Shown here in pieces: positions 34,351 to 45,747 of a DNA stretch of 64,000 nucleotides; the stretch's first letter is position 1; the number at the start of each line of letters is the position of its first letter. Both the position numbers and the translations under genes were made by a program. The notes beneath the pieces were generated by a model. It searched no databases. It was not told the DNA's origin and saw only the letters and a list, made by a program, of their open reading frames with translations. This stretch comes from Podocnemis expansa. Its lineage: Eukaryota > Chordata > Testudines > Podocnemididae. The stretch lies in NCBI GenBank assembly GCA_007922195.1, contig ML682233.1, forward strand, positions 417,582 through 481,581, read 5' to 3'.

Positions 34351-36235
34351 CCCAGAAGAGTTGAATCAATCTAGCTAACTGCCCAGCAGAGGATCTTAAC
34401 CTCCCTTGTAGGGAGCTTAGCAGACCCACAGAGTGTTTCTCATTGAGAGCTCTTGCTTTGTCCAGTATAACTAACTGAGGTGGACCCTTTCAACAGGAAA
34501 AGCAAGTCAACCCCTAGGTCACTCCTGAAGTAAAGCTTCTGCAAGAGAACTGTTTTATTTAAAGCAAAGGGAAAGAAGGGACTTGAACTCACCACCTTGG
34601 TAGTTCACAGAACAGGAAACTAGCCACATAGCTACTCAGTTGTGGTGGTAGAAAGGTCTTCATTTGGCTCATTTAAGAGTGTGTTAAAGTGAAATGCCTT
34701 CAAGCGAAGAGGCACTTGTCTTGTATGTCCCAGAAGAGTTGAATCAATCTATTGAATTGCCCAGCAGAGTATCTTAACCTCCCTCCCCCTGTAGTGGGCT
34801 TAGAAGACCCACAGAGAGTTTCTCATTGAGAGCTCTTGCTTTGTCCAGTATAACTAACTGAGGTGGACCCTTTCAACAGGAAAAGCAAATCAACACCTAG
34901 CTCACTCCTTCTTAAAGTGGAGCTTCTGCAAGAGAACTGTTTTATTTAAAGGAAAGGGAAACACTTGAACTAGCTATCTTGGTACTTTAGAGAACACCAT
35001 ATTAACAATTTGGCTAGCAAGCTCAGCTGGGGCACTAGGCTTCATTTAGCCCATTTAAGAGTGTGTTAAAGTGAAATGCCTTCAAGAGAAGAGGCACTTG
35101 TCTTGTATGTCCCAGAAGAGTTGAATCAATCTATCTAACTGCCCAGCAGAGTAGCTTAACCCCCCCCCCCCACACACAGAGTTTCTTATTGAGAGCTCTT
35201 GCTTTGTCCAGTATAACTAACTGAAGTGGACCCTTTCAACAGGAAAAGCAAGTCAACCCCTAGGTCACTACTGAAGTAGAGTTTCTGCAAGAGAACTGTT
35301 TTATTTAAAGCAAAGGGGAAGAAGGGACTTGAACCAGCTACCTTGGGGCTTCAGAAGACAGGAGACTAACCAGTTGGTTATTAAACTTTGTTGGTCTACT
35401 AACCTTCATTTGGCAGTGTCTTAAAGTGACATGTCTTCAAGAGAAGAGGCATTTGTCTTGTATGTCCCAGAAGAGTTGACTCAATCTAGCTAACTGCTCA
35501 GCAGAGGATCTTAACCACTCCCCCCCACCGTTGAGGGCTTAGAAGACCCACAGACAGTTTCTTATTGAGACCTCTTGCTTTGTCCAGTATAACAAATTGA
35601 GCTGGACTCTTTCAACAGGAAAAGCAAATCAACCCCTAGGTCACTCTTTCTTAAAGTAGAGCTTCTGCAAGAGAACTGTCCTATTTAAAGCAAAGGAAAA
35701 GAAAAGAAAACTTGAACCTGCTACCTTAGTATTTCAGTGCCTAGGAGACCAACCACTTGACTACCCAGCTTTGCTAGTGCAATAGTTTTCATTTGGTCCA
35801 TTTAAGAGTGTGTTAAACTGAAATGCCTTCAAGAGACAAGGGACTTGTCTTGTAAGTCCCACAAGAGTTGAAACAATCTATCTAACTGCCCAGCAGGGTA
35901 TCTTAACCCCCCCCGTAGAGGGCTTAGAAGACCCACAGAGAGTTTCTCATTGAGAGCTCTTGCTTTGTCCAGTATAACTAATTGAGGTGGGCCCTTTCAA
36001 CAGGAAAAGCAAATCAACCCCTAGGTTGCTCTTTCTTAAAATGGAGCTTCTGCAAGAGAACTGTTTTATTTAAAGCAAAGGAAAGGACTTGAACCAACAG
36101 CATAGGACTTTAGAGAACAGGCAACTAACCACTCAGTTATCAAGCTCTGCTGGTACAACAGCCTTCATTTGGACCCTTTGAGAGTGTGTTAAAGTGAAAC
36201 ATCCTCAAGAGGAGAGACACTTGTCTTGTATGGCC
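34351..36235. repeat. tandem array of five ~380-bp units, each with a tRNA-like segment
   Basis: The anchor cagaagagttga (last copy cacaagagttga) recurs at 34353, 34731, 35113, 35468 and 35870, giving periods of about 378, 382, 355 and 402 bp. Each unit has ctcttgctttgtccagtataac, ctttcaacaggaaaagcaa, gagaactgttttatttaaag, then a tRNA-like block on the - strand with a gttcaagt-type B box (near 34580, 34970, 35330, 35715, 36085), then gagtgtgttaaagtgaaa. The tRNA-like blocks differ far more than the spacers. No ORF of note. Confidence 0.9.
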
Positions 36236-36384
36236 CTGGTGGTCAGTAAGCAGTCTGAACCAACAGCCTTCCTATGGCTGTTAAGGTTTTTAATTGTAAG
36301 TGCCTACCCTTTTGGCTCAGTTAATAATTGAAATGGAACAACTATAAACTGGTAAAAGGTAGCAGCTCCTCAACAAGAGAGGAT

Positions 36385-36456
36385 AGGGGACTTGAATGAG
36401 CTAGGCTCATACCCCAAGACACTGCCCTAGCATGTTAAGCTGTACAAGGCTTTCTG
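36385..36456 (-). repeat. tRNA-like segment (-), downstream of the array
   Basis: On the - strand, gcttaacatgctagggcag and ctcattcaagtcccc occupy A- and B-box positions. Lies outside the regular array but in the same inserted block and orientation. Confidence 0.45.
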
Positions 36457-36762
36457 CTAAACAACAGAGGGGAAAAAAGTTCCACTTTAGCCTGTTTCAT
36501 AGTTACTCAACAGGGAAAAGCTTCAAGAGGTGAGAAACTCATAGCTGAAATGCCACTAGAACAGCATTTCTTACAAAGTAGCCCTTCTTTGCCTCCATTG
36601 AGAGTTAGACTCGTAGTCTCTAAGGTCAGAAGGGACCAACATGATCATCTCGTTAATTTAATGTGAGCCAGCTTCAAAAGGAGGAAGAGATGACAGTGCA
36701 AATTACTGCTCAGGAAGGGGCTAAAACTAGAGCCAGCCCCTCTTTCAGCAGTCACCCTAAGT

Positions 36763-38226
36763 GTGAACCCAGAGAAGAACCCAATCCCTTAATGGTGAAT
36801 TTAGGAGAGAGACTCTCTGCAAAAGCCACATCTGCTCCAGGGACAAGTGAGGGAAACCAAGCGGTGGACTCCCCTACACTGTGAGGTTCCTCACCCCCAG
36901 AACAGCCCTGCCCCACATGGGGTTGCTCCCTCCAAGTGGCCATTGGCACCTTGAAATGAACCAGAATTTCCATGGGACCCAACTGAGGCAACCCTCCACT
37001 GAGGAACAATTTCTCAATAACAAAGAATGGCCACAGCTCAGCACCCCTGAGCAGCCCTACAATAACACACCAGCCTGTTCATAGCCCCAGCACTCAAGGC
37101 AAGATCTGGGCTTCCTCCTCCTATTGGCTCCTCCCCCTTGTGATAGCCCCACCTCTCTTGATTCCCCAGGTGACATGTGGCCCCTCCCCGTCATGCTCTC
37201 ACGGGCTGTTGGCACCTTGTGCCACCACCTTGCCCTTTTCCCATGCTTTCCCCCCTTCTTTGCACCATGGTGGCTGACTTGATGCAGGAACTAGGGACAC
37301 GGACTCATGGACGCACCTCTTGATTGCCTGTCACACTAGATGGGGAGGGAGAATGGCAGGAGCCCGCCAATGAGAGCATGAGTGAATGGGGCACAGGGTG
37401 GGAGGGGCTAATGATGGAAGGGAAGGGCAGACAGTGGGAGGAGCTAATAGGAGAGAGGGCGGGGCTAGTGAGGAATGGGTGGAGGAAGGGCTAATGGGTG
37501 AGGGAAGGGTGGGGGGAATTGAAAAGGGGAGGGGCTAACTGGAGGGGGGCAATAGGGAGGGCAGTTGTGGGTCTCTGCCCCCCACCTTCCCCATCAGCTG
37601 GTTGGGGGCAGGACTCTGACTGCAGAGTTGGGGGGCTCCCGCTCCGCCCTCCCCAAACCTCCCCTCCATGAAAGTTTGGGGCTCGCTGCCAGGGCAGAGG
37701 ATGCATTGAGGAGCAAGAAGCTGGCCATGACCTCGAGCTCTGGGTGCCTGCCTGGTTTCTGTACACACGAAGCTGGCCCTGGGTCGCTCTCCCTGCCAGT
37801 CAGTGCTGCCCCCATGGCCTCAGTGTGATGCCAGGCAGTGGGACAGGGCTCAGCGTGGGGCACTGTGGCCAGGAAGACAGATCTGGCCCTGATACCCCCA
37901 CGTGGCGCTGGGGGGCTGTTCTGGGACCAGCCATACTCCAGGCTGGAGGAGGCAGAGGGGGGGTGTCTCACACACACTGACCCTGGGACAGAGCCTGAGT
38001 CAGATTCGGCTGCCCGGTTGCCCTTCCTGCACGGCCTCCGCTCCCTGACTCACTCTGCCTTCAGGGGCTTGAGGTGGCAGCTGTGGGCACCATGCCAGGA
38101 ACAGACAAAGAGAAGAATTGGCAGAGAGACGTGTACCCTGAGGAGGAACTGAGAGGACAGAGGCGTCCCCAGGGCAGTCATCTCGCTGCCCTGACCCTGT
38201 GAAGCCCAGATCACTCCTCCCTTGCC
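36763..38226 (+). promoter_or_regulatory. proximal 5' flank of CD1 copy 4
   Basis: Resumes the flank with gagaagaacccaatccc and the tgaatttaggagagagac block, then gggaggggctaatgat repeats at 37400-37500 and a cagacaaagag block about 125 bp before the ATG, as in the other copies. No gene recognised. Confidence 0.45.
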
Positions 38227-41200
38227 ATGGTGTTGCTTCCTCTGCTGCTGTTCCTTTGGACATGGGGGGCTCTGGCTGGTAAGTGGGGACCCCCTCCCTG
38301 CCCTTTTTTGCTGCTGTTGGACAGAGGTGGGGGACTCCTAGGGGCAGGGTGAGGCAGCACCACACTGGACTAGTGACCCGAAGGAGGGGCGCCGTTTAGA
38401 GTTCAACAATGAGCCTGAGACTCATTAATCTCGCTCCCCATCCGCTTTGTGCTCCACTTGTTTCCTCTCCCCTCTCCACAGCTTCCCCTCCTCTCCCCAA
38501 AGGGTCTCTCACCTTCCGGCTGCTTAAAACCACCGTCTTCCACAACGCCAGGTCCACAGCCATGGAGGGGATAGCTCTGCTGGGCGACCTGGAGACCCAC
38601 TCTCTGGATTATGGCACCGGTGGGATCCGCTTCCACCAGCCCTGGGCTCAAAAGGGCATGACCCCGAAGCAGTGGCAGGACCTGGAGACACTGATCCATC
38701 ATCATATGTCCAAGTTCAACCTTCTCATGAACAAAGTGGCTAAGGATGAAGGAGAGCACTGTAAGTAAGGCACGGTCAGGGGAGGGTCCCTCCGCACACC
38801 CAGCAGGAAACTGAGAACTGACACATTCATAACAGCACCTGAGCATGTCCTGACAGGGTGGATTGGGGCTCAGAAAGCCAGTCCCTGGGCATTAGACTGA
38901 ATGAAACTGGTGCCCCGTAGAGGGGAAAGTCTCAGTTTTCAATTCCCCACTCCACTGAGCCAGTCCCTGAGGTTTGGGACCTTTTTAAGCCCATGTACCC
39001 TTGAAGGGAAAAGCCCCATGCACATTTCCTGACCACAGGATTGTCATGGTCTTTAGAACCGTGCATTGTTACCTGCACCCTAGGTCACCGACCTTCACCA
39101 TGATCTGTAGGACTCAAAGCATAACCCTGACAGACACCCCACACCTGCTCCCAATCTGTAGGGATCTAGGGGAAAGACACCTACATTTTTCAACTGCCAG
39201 TTTAGGGCTCAGGGTCACCCATTCCCAGACCATAGGATGTAACTGGTTAATTGAAGCGCCCACCCTTCCTAATCTGTAGGGTTCTGGGTATAATTCTCTG
39301 TGGGTTTGCAAGATCTTTTACCAGGCAGGAGCCACACACACAATAATGTTTTCATCCTCTGTTTATTACCAATTACCAAAACAGACAACCCCAAGGCCCC
39401 AGACCTAATAACTCCAAAAAAGTCATTTCTTGAAGGAACCGGAAGGTGCTCACGAAGTCACCTGACATGTCTTGCTTGAACCTTGAAAACTGAAACCTCT
39501 GGGAACCAACACCCAGCTGTGCCCCAGAGGATGGGACAAACCGTTCCCAGCTGTCTGTGCTGGGTGTCTGATGTCCCACAAGGAGGTCCTTGAAGTAGAT
39601 GTTCTCTTAGAAGCTCCTTAACCCGCTGCCCTAAATTTGCACAACATCTTCCCTGTGCCTAGCTGAGCGCTGAGGCATAGCTAGTTTCAAGGCACTCTGC
39701 CTGCGCATGTGATTTTCACCACAGAGTGACAGCCGGCTCAGTCTCAGGAACCAGCTAGTTATCATTTGGACAGATCGTGGAATGAAAGTGAGTGCTGTAA
39801 TGATCACATCTCTGAGCCCCAGGCAGGGACCTCTCAGTAACAGGCTTGGATGGATGCTCGGGGGACTCTGCAATGACACTCTCCTGCAGCATGAGTGTGT
39901 GACGTGGCCTGTCACTCCTTACGAGCTGCAAAGGAAAATCAAAGTCACCCGGCGTATGGGTCCACAGGCTCATGACACAGTGCCTTTTGTGACAATCAGA
40001 AGTCAAATGTCTTTTTGCTAACCTTGCGGAGCTGGGCACAGGGGTACCCAATAATATAAGCTTATTGAGGCTCATGTCGACTGTTTTCTCTAGGGCAGGA
40101 GTCTCAAACACACAGCCTCTAAAGCTATTTCCTGTGGCCTGCAATGACACTACTGTTACTAATATTTGCTATATTGTTGCATGGAAATGTTGTGCAGCCC
40201 TCAGGCTAATGTACTAAGTCCTCATGCAGCCCTTGTGGTGATTTGAGTTTGAGACCCTGACTGTAGTGCATCACAAACAAAAACCTTTCAACAATTCAAA
40301 ATTTAAAAATCTGATTGTTTGGGATGTGGGGGGCTGTAGCTCATGAATCCTGTGACTAAGTGATCCCAAATTTGGACCCCAAATGCTGCTTCGGGTCCTG
40401 ATGTAATGCAGTGCTTTTGGAGCCAATCTGAATATGCATATGCATGCCTCTTTGGAAAAATCAGCTTTAAAGAGAAACTGCAATGTACTCTTAGCTCCTG
40501 CTGGGGCTGACCCAAAATCCCACCAAATGTCTTCACTGCATCTCAAGTTGTATCTTAGTCTCTGTCCCCCATCTGCCTGTTTCTACCCTACACCCCTGTT
40601 CCCCAGTGACCTCCAGGTAACCCATCTTCTTCCCTTCTTGTTCTAGACCCCTTTGTTACGCAGGTCTCCTTTGGCTGTGAGCTCCATCCCAATGGCACCT
40701 CAAGGATATTCTGTGATACTGCAATGAACGGTGAGGACTTCATCAGCCTCAATGTGGACACCGGCACTTGGATAGCACAGCAGGGGAACAAGCTTGCGCT
40801 CAGCACCCGGGATATTATTAAAAGTGACAAGAGCACGAGCATGACAGTTCTGTTTCTCCTGAAAACAACTTGTGTCAATGAGATTAAGAGCTTTGTCCAG
40901 GATGGAAAAGAGTCTCTGGAGAGGCAAGGTGAGGCCAGAAATCATTCTCTGTGTCAACTAAATCTGGGGTGGAGCACAAGAGCTATTTCATAGCTGCACA
41001 ATACAGCAGTTTAGGGCAGAAAATGAAGGGGATTCTGTCACCAGTGGTAACTGCAGGGGTAGAAATGGGATCTGGCCAGTACAGGGGGGTCAACGCCTGA
41101 TCTCAGGCGTTGCAGCTGGGCTTGGTTTGTGAGTCCCTGAGTCTGAAATTGATTTTTCTTCTCTCCTCATCCCCACCTGTCTCCTGCTCTGGTCTCAGAG

Positions 41201-42297
41201 CGCCCGATTGCCACAGTGTTTGCAAAAGTGCCTCCCCCAATGGGGACCCCTGCACGGTTACTGCTGGTTTGCTGGGTCACTGGGTTCTACCCCCGGCCCA
41301 TCCGTGTGGCCTGGCTCCAGGACGGGGAGGAGGTGGCGCCTGGCTGGCATCTGAACTCCACCGGGATCCTGCCTAATGGCGATCTGACCTACCAGCTGCG
41401 CAGCTCCCTGGTCGTGGAGCCGGACGATGGGCACAGCTACGCCTGCTGGGTGGAGCACAGCAGCCTGGGGGGCCACAGCTTGCTGATCCCATGGGGTAGG
41501 TGCACAAACCCAGAAGTATGGGGTGTGTTTATGATCTCTGGGGGCTTTACTTGCACATCTTGAGTCAGGCAGAGTCCAGGCAGTGGGAGTGGGGCAGGGA
41601 GGCAGAAGGGCTGGGTGGGGTGTTTAGAGCAACCAGAGGGAGAAGCTGAGGGGAATGAGACAGGACTTGAAGCAGGAGGAGCTCAGCGGGGGCTGCGGGG
41701 AGCATGAACGGGATGGGGTGGAGCAGGTAGAGGGGAGACTGTGGGGCTGCAGGGCTAGTGAGGGGCTGGAGAGCAAGTATGCAGCCTGGAAGGATTTGGG
41801 CTCTGGGTAGGTGGATCTGGCATGGAGGGAATTTGGGGGGAGCATGCAGTGTGTGTGAGGGGAAGGATGAGGGAACAGGTCTAGGGCAGAGGATGTCTGA
41901 GTGCTGTGGGGCTGGGTCAGGGGAGCGGGGGGGGGGAATGAGGATGTGCACAGGGCTGGACCCAGGGACAGCTGAGGGAAGAGGGTCCGTATGGGGGAAG
42001 CAGAGGAGGCAGAGAGAAGGGGGTACATAGTCCTGGGACTGTTCCCAGAGCAGCATGCTCTCTGCTTTACAGGGACCCACAGGAGCTGGGTCCCCGGCCT
42101 GATCATGGGCATCATCTTGGTGGGTCTGGCCATAGCCGTCGTAGCTGTGGTGCTCTGGTGGCGGAGACACAGGTGAGTTCCCCTCCTCCCCACTTTGGGG
42201 TGGGTATGGGGCTCATTACATCCCATAACTCAGCCCCTCTGCTTTTCCTCCTTTCAGGATCCACCAGGATGTTGGACAAGCGGAGTACAGAGCCTGA
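38227..42297 (+). CDS. CD1: CD1-like antigen-presenting glycoprotein, copy 4 (complete, compact)
   Basis: Exons 38227-38278, 38482-38760, 40647-40928, 41199-41495, 42073-42172, 42258-42297; predicted 349 aa. The start is gccATGg and encodes signal peptide MVLLPLLLFLWTWGALAG. Alpha1 has TVFHNARSTAMEG: the NAS glycosylation sequon of copies 2, 3 and 5 is lost (NAR). Alpha2 has FGCELHPNGTS and paired Cys. Alpha3 has CWVTGFYPRP, an NSTG sequon, GILPNGDLTYQL and ACWVEHSSLGG. TM GLIMGIILVGLAIAVVAVVL, then WWRRHR. Tail RIHQDVGQAEYRA has no YxxPhi. The alpha1-alpha2 intron is only 1.9 kb, against 3.7-4.8 kb in copies 2, 3 and 5; the part matching about 21470-22210 of copy 3 is missing. An extra about 4.4-kb block lies in its 5' flank. 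The reading frame is intact. Confidence 0.92.
40098..40261. mobile_element. short hAT-like element (caggagtctcaaac ends), copy 4 intron
   Basis: Ends caggagtctcaaacaca and gtttgagaccctg are inverted repeats of the family at 5627-5837. Inserted in the ttttctctagagcatcacaaa site that is uninterrupted in copies 1, 2 and 5. The target duplication is degraded. Confidence 0.6.
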
Positions 42298-43081
42298 GGG
42301 AGCAGCACCAGACCAGGTGTAGGGATCAGCTCCTCTCTTCTTGGGAACATGTACTTTAGGGCTGGATCTATCCCTGGCTACAGAGCAGAGACCCCAAGCG
42401 ATGGGCTGGCTTTTTGAGAACACCAGGAGATCAGGGGCTTCTTCCCCCTCTGAGATGTTCGGGGCATGCTGGACATTTGGGGGCCTTGGGCGCAGGGGCA
42501 TTGCTATATAGCAAAAAGACACAGGGCTCTGCATCCCAGCCCAGCCCCTGTTAGCCCAGCCCCAGTCTGCCCCTCCACCCTCAGCCCCAGACAGACACTG
42601 CAGGGCCTGTGTGCATTAGGCAGCCCCTCCACATGTCTAAAGGCATCACTCTGCACTGGAAATGTTCACGAATCTGAAACAATTCACTGTGTGTTATTCC
42701 CCCCCCCCCCCTTGACTATTCTGAATGTTACTTGTGAACAGCGCTGAATAATTTCATTCTGAGAGGCTGGTGAGATGTAGCTAGTTTTAGATGCTACGTT
42801 CTAACTCTTAAGAAATGAATCAATCTTTAAACAAACTGAGACACAAAAAGATTTCCTCAATTTTTTTTTCTTTCTTGTGTTTCATCATGATCTATAAAGG
42901 GAATTCCTTGTTTACTCAGAAACTTTGTAACACCAGCAATCCAGCTGAGAGATTCTTGTCTTTCTCTGCTCTTTCCTCATTTGCTGCATTTAACGTCACT
43001 GTTAACCTTTCTGTCTCTGAAAGCTGCCCATGCTAGCTGTGTGCAGTGCAACTTTTTATGCTCTCTAAAAGAATCTAAGAT

Positions 43082-43478
43082 CCAAAGGGGAGCTATGTTA
43101 GTTTAGGTAAGTAATATAAACAAGGACTCCTGTGGCATTAAAAGGCTAAGAAAAATGTATATTGCATGAGCCTTTGTAGGAGAAAATTCGACTTTGTCAG
43201 ACGCTTTGAAGATGGGGGAACTTACAGAATGAGAGGCAATAAATGCGGGGGAGTGTAAGTCGTGGGAACAGGTCACACTGTAACAGGAAACTAAAACAGG
43301 TGTAAAAATTTGAATAGAGGTCAACAGCTTAAAGAGAGGGATGAGGTGATTTGACCTCCTCCCCCTCTGTGTGCTGTTCTCCAGTGTTTACATCTTTATA
43401 ACTGTTTTGTTTTGCTGTTAGCATGACCTGTTTCCATGCTTTGCACTCCTCTGCATTTACTTCCTGCTGGTCTGTAAG
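43082..43478. mobile_element. Penelope-like inverted dimer, right arm truncated (copy 4 flank)
   Basis: Left arm from ccaaaggggagctatgtta; right arm gacctgtttccatgc ... gtctgtaag. Truncated at the same base of the right arm as in copy 2 (16496), followed by a gtccacacacagctttt element, pointing to a shared ancestral insertion. Confidence 0.65.
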
Positions 43479-44285
43479 GGCAGGTCCACACACAGCTTTT
43501 AAATCAAAATAACAGTCATTATTTTTATTTAAAGATGCTTATGTCCAGATGACGTTTCCTTATTTTGAAATAAGGCAAATCATTCTGATATAATAAAACC
43601 TCATTATATATTGAAATAAGGGTTATTTCGAAAATGTGGTTTCGAAATAACCACGTCTGGCTCTGTTATATCGATATGCCCCACATATCAGTACAACAAT
43701 TGACCTTCCTCCCAGAGTGCATGGCACCCTGGGAGGAAATCCTACCCCCCCTCAGCACCCTGGCCAGAGAGGGAGGGGAGGTGCAGGGGGGTACAGAGGG
43801 GCGGCGGGACCCCGAGTTGTCTTTGCCCATTGCCCTGACTTGCCAGCAGCCAGGGGGGTGGTAGGTCCCAGAGCCCACTTCAAGTGCCACCCCCGTTGGC
43901 TGCTGGCAACCCTGGACAGCGGGCGAAGTCGACTCGGGGACTCACCAACCCCCTGGCTGCTGGCAAGCAAGGGCAGTGGGCGAAGCCAGCTCATGTACCT
44001 GCTGCCCCCCTGGCAGCTGGCAAGCTAGGGCAGCAGACGAAGCTGACTCAGGGGCCTTGTACCCCCTTGGCTGCTGGGAAGTGGGGGCAGTGGGAGAAGC
44101 CGGCTCCCACACCCGTCGCACTCCTGGCTGCCAGCAAGCCAGAGCAGTGGGCAAAACCAGCTAACAAAGCTGCTGCCCCCTTGGCTGCTGGCAAGCTGGG
44201 GCAGCATGTGAAGCCAGCTCTGGGAAAAAGAGTGGGTCGTCTGAAACTTGTTGCCTTCCTCTGTTTCTGGCATACTGTATGTTAA
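43479..44285. mobile_element. DNA element, gtccacac end with GC-rich repeats
   Basis: Begins ggcaggtccacacacagc, has ttatttcgaaaatg palindromes, then a stretch (43890-44220) of imperfect direct repeats containing ggctgctggcaagc. Matches 4154-4824. Its other end is probably near 49018 (gtgtggacatagcc), with later insertions between. Confidence 0.5.
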
Positions 44286-44420
44286 ATGTTGAACATGTTA
44301 CCTTTACCTTTAAAGTGCATAAACTGCTGCACCTACGGTTTCTGGCATATGATATGTTAAATATAGAACATGTGATCTGTAAGCTGCAGAAACTGCTGCA
44401 CCTACAGTTTCTGCCATTTA

Positions 44421-44857
44421 GGCTATGTTCACACAGGGAGGGCTTGTTTCGAAACAAGACATTTCGAAACAAGCTGTTTCAAAATAACTCTTTATTTCGA
44501 AACACCTTATTTCAAAGGACAAAAACAGTGTCCTCGAAATAAGGGAGCGAAATAGCAGGTCCACAGTGCTGCCCAGCAGACACCCCTCAGCACCCTGGTA
44601 GCCCTTCCTCTCAGGGTACTTAGCACCCTGGGAGGGAGGTCAAATGTTGTTTCGGAACACTTTGTTCCGAAACAATATGTCTACACAGGGCTGTTTCGAA
44701 ACCAAATGAGGTTTTAGCCATTCCGAAAGAACGGGGGCCATTTCAAAACAAGCGGTTTGCTTGTTTCGAAATGGCCGTGCGTTGTGTGCCCATGGCAGTT
44801 CTTATTTTGAAACAACCTCTGTTGTTTTGAAATAAGAAGTGTGTGTGTGAACATACC
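44421..44857. mobile_element. palindrome-rich DNA element nested in the 43.5-49 kb complex
   Basis: Starts ggctatgttcacacaggg and ends gtgtgtgtgaacatacc, inverted ends. The interior is built of gtttcgaaac and ttatttcgaaa motifs with a GC-rich middle. Confidence 0.6.
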
Positions 44858-45747
44858 CTTAAAGTGCCAAATGCTTAATGTGTGAGTTGCCCATGCCGTG
44901 AAAAAACATATTAAGTAAAATAATATATTTTAAGGAAAATCTTACTGCACATTAACAATAATAGACCATTCAACATAACAAAGCAAAACAGAGTATTATA
45001 CAATGCATTGGGCTGCAGAAATGCCAGGGTCTATACCTAACAGACTTGTCTCTCCCCTGGAGTAACAGTGCCTGTAAAATGGTGTATTGGGAGGTAAGAA
45101 ATAACCTAGTCTGATTGATGGTAACATAGTATTATGCCAGGTACGTTAAGTGAGGCACATCATCCCTACCTGCATATCGCACTCACATTTCCTACACACC
45201 TGCGTTTCTGACACCTACAGTGCTTGATCCAGAACATGTTAACTGCAGAAATGCCAGGGTCTATGCCTAAGAGACTTGTCCCTGCCCTGGAGTAATGGTG
45301 CCTGTAAAACTGTCTATTGGGAGGTAAGAAATAACCTAGTCTGATTGATGAGTAAGGGCAGGGAGCATGAGCAGCGTCAGCAGAAAGGACACAGGGACTG
45401 TTACTGAGCATGCTCTGTTGATCTGAGCATGCACAGAACATACAAAGTAACAGAGACTGCCAGACCACTCTTTTTCGCACTACACCAGCAAGCGCCTCCT
45501 GCGGGGCTAGCCAGCTGGAGGACCTGCCTCCCAGGTGGCAGTGGGGGTGCCCCATGGTCCCTCCCCACATGGGTTATGTTGATTTAAAAAAGATTAGGTC
45601 CACACAACGTTTTCTTGTTTCAAAATGACAAGCTCTATCATTTTGAAACGAGAGACATTATTTCAAAATAGCTTAAACCCACTTTAACTCAAAATAACTG
45701 TTATTTCAAAATAACACTTTTGCCCTTCTCCTTCCCAGGGTGCCTTC

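Noticed and set aside
34351..36235. CRISPR-like array
   Set aside because: Units are about 380 bp, spacers are the conserved part, and the context is vertebrate.
33104..36456. functional tRNA genes
   Set aside because: A- and B-box-like motifs are present, but acceptor and anticodon stems do not pair consistently and no TTTT terminator follows at the right distance, so they are listed as repeats.
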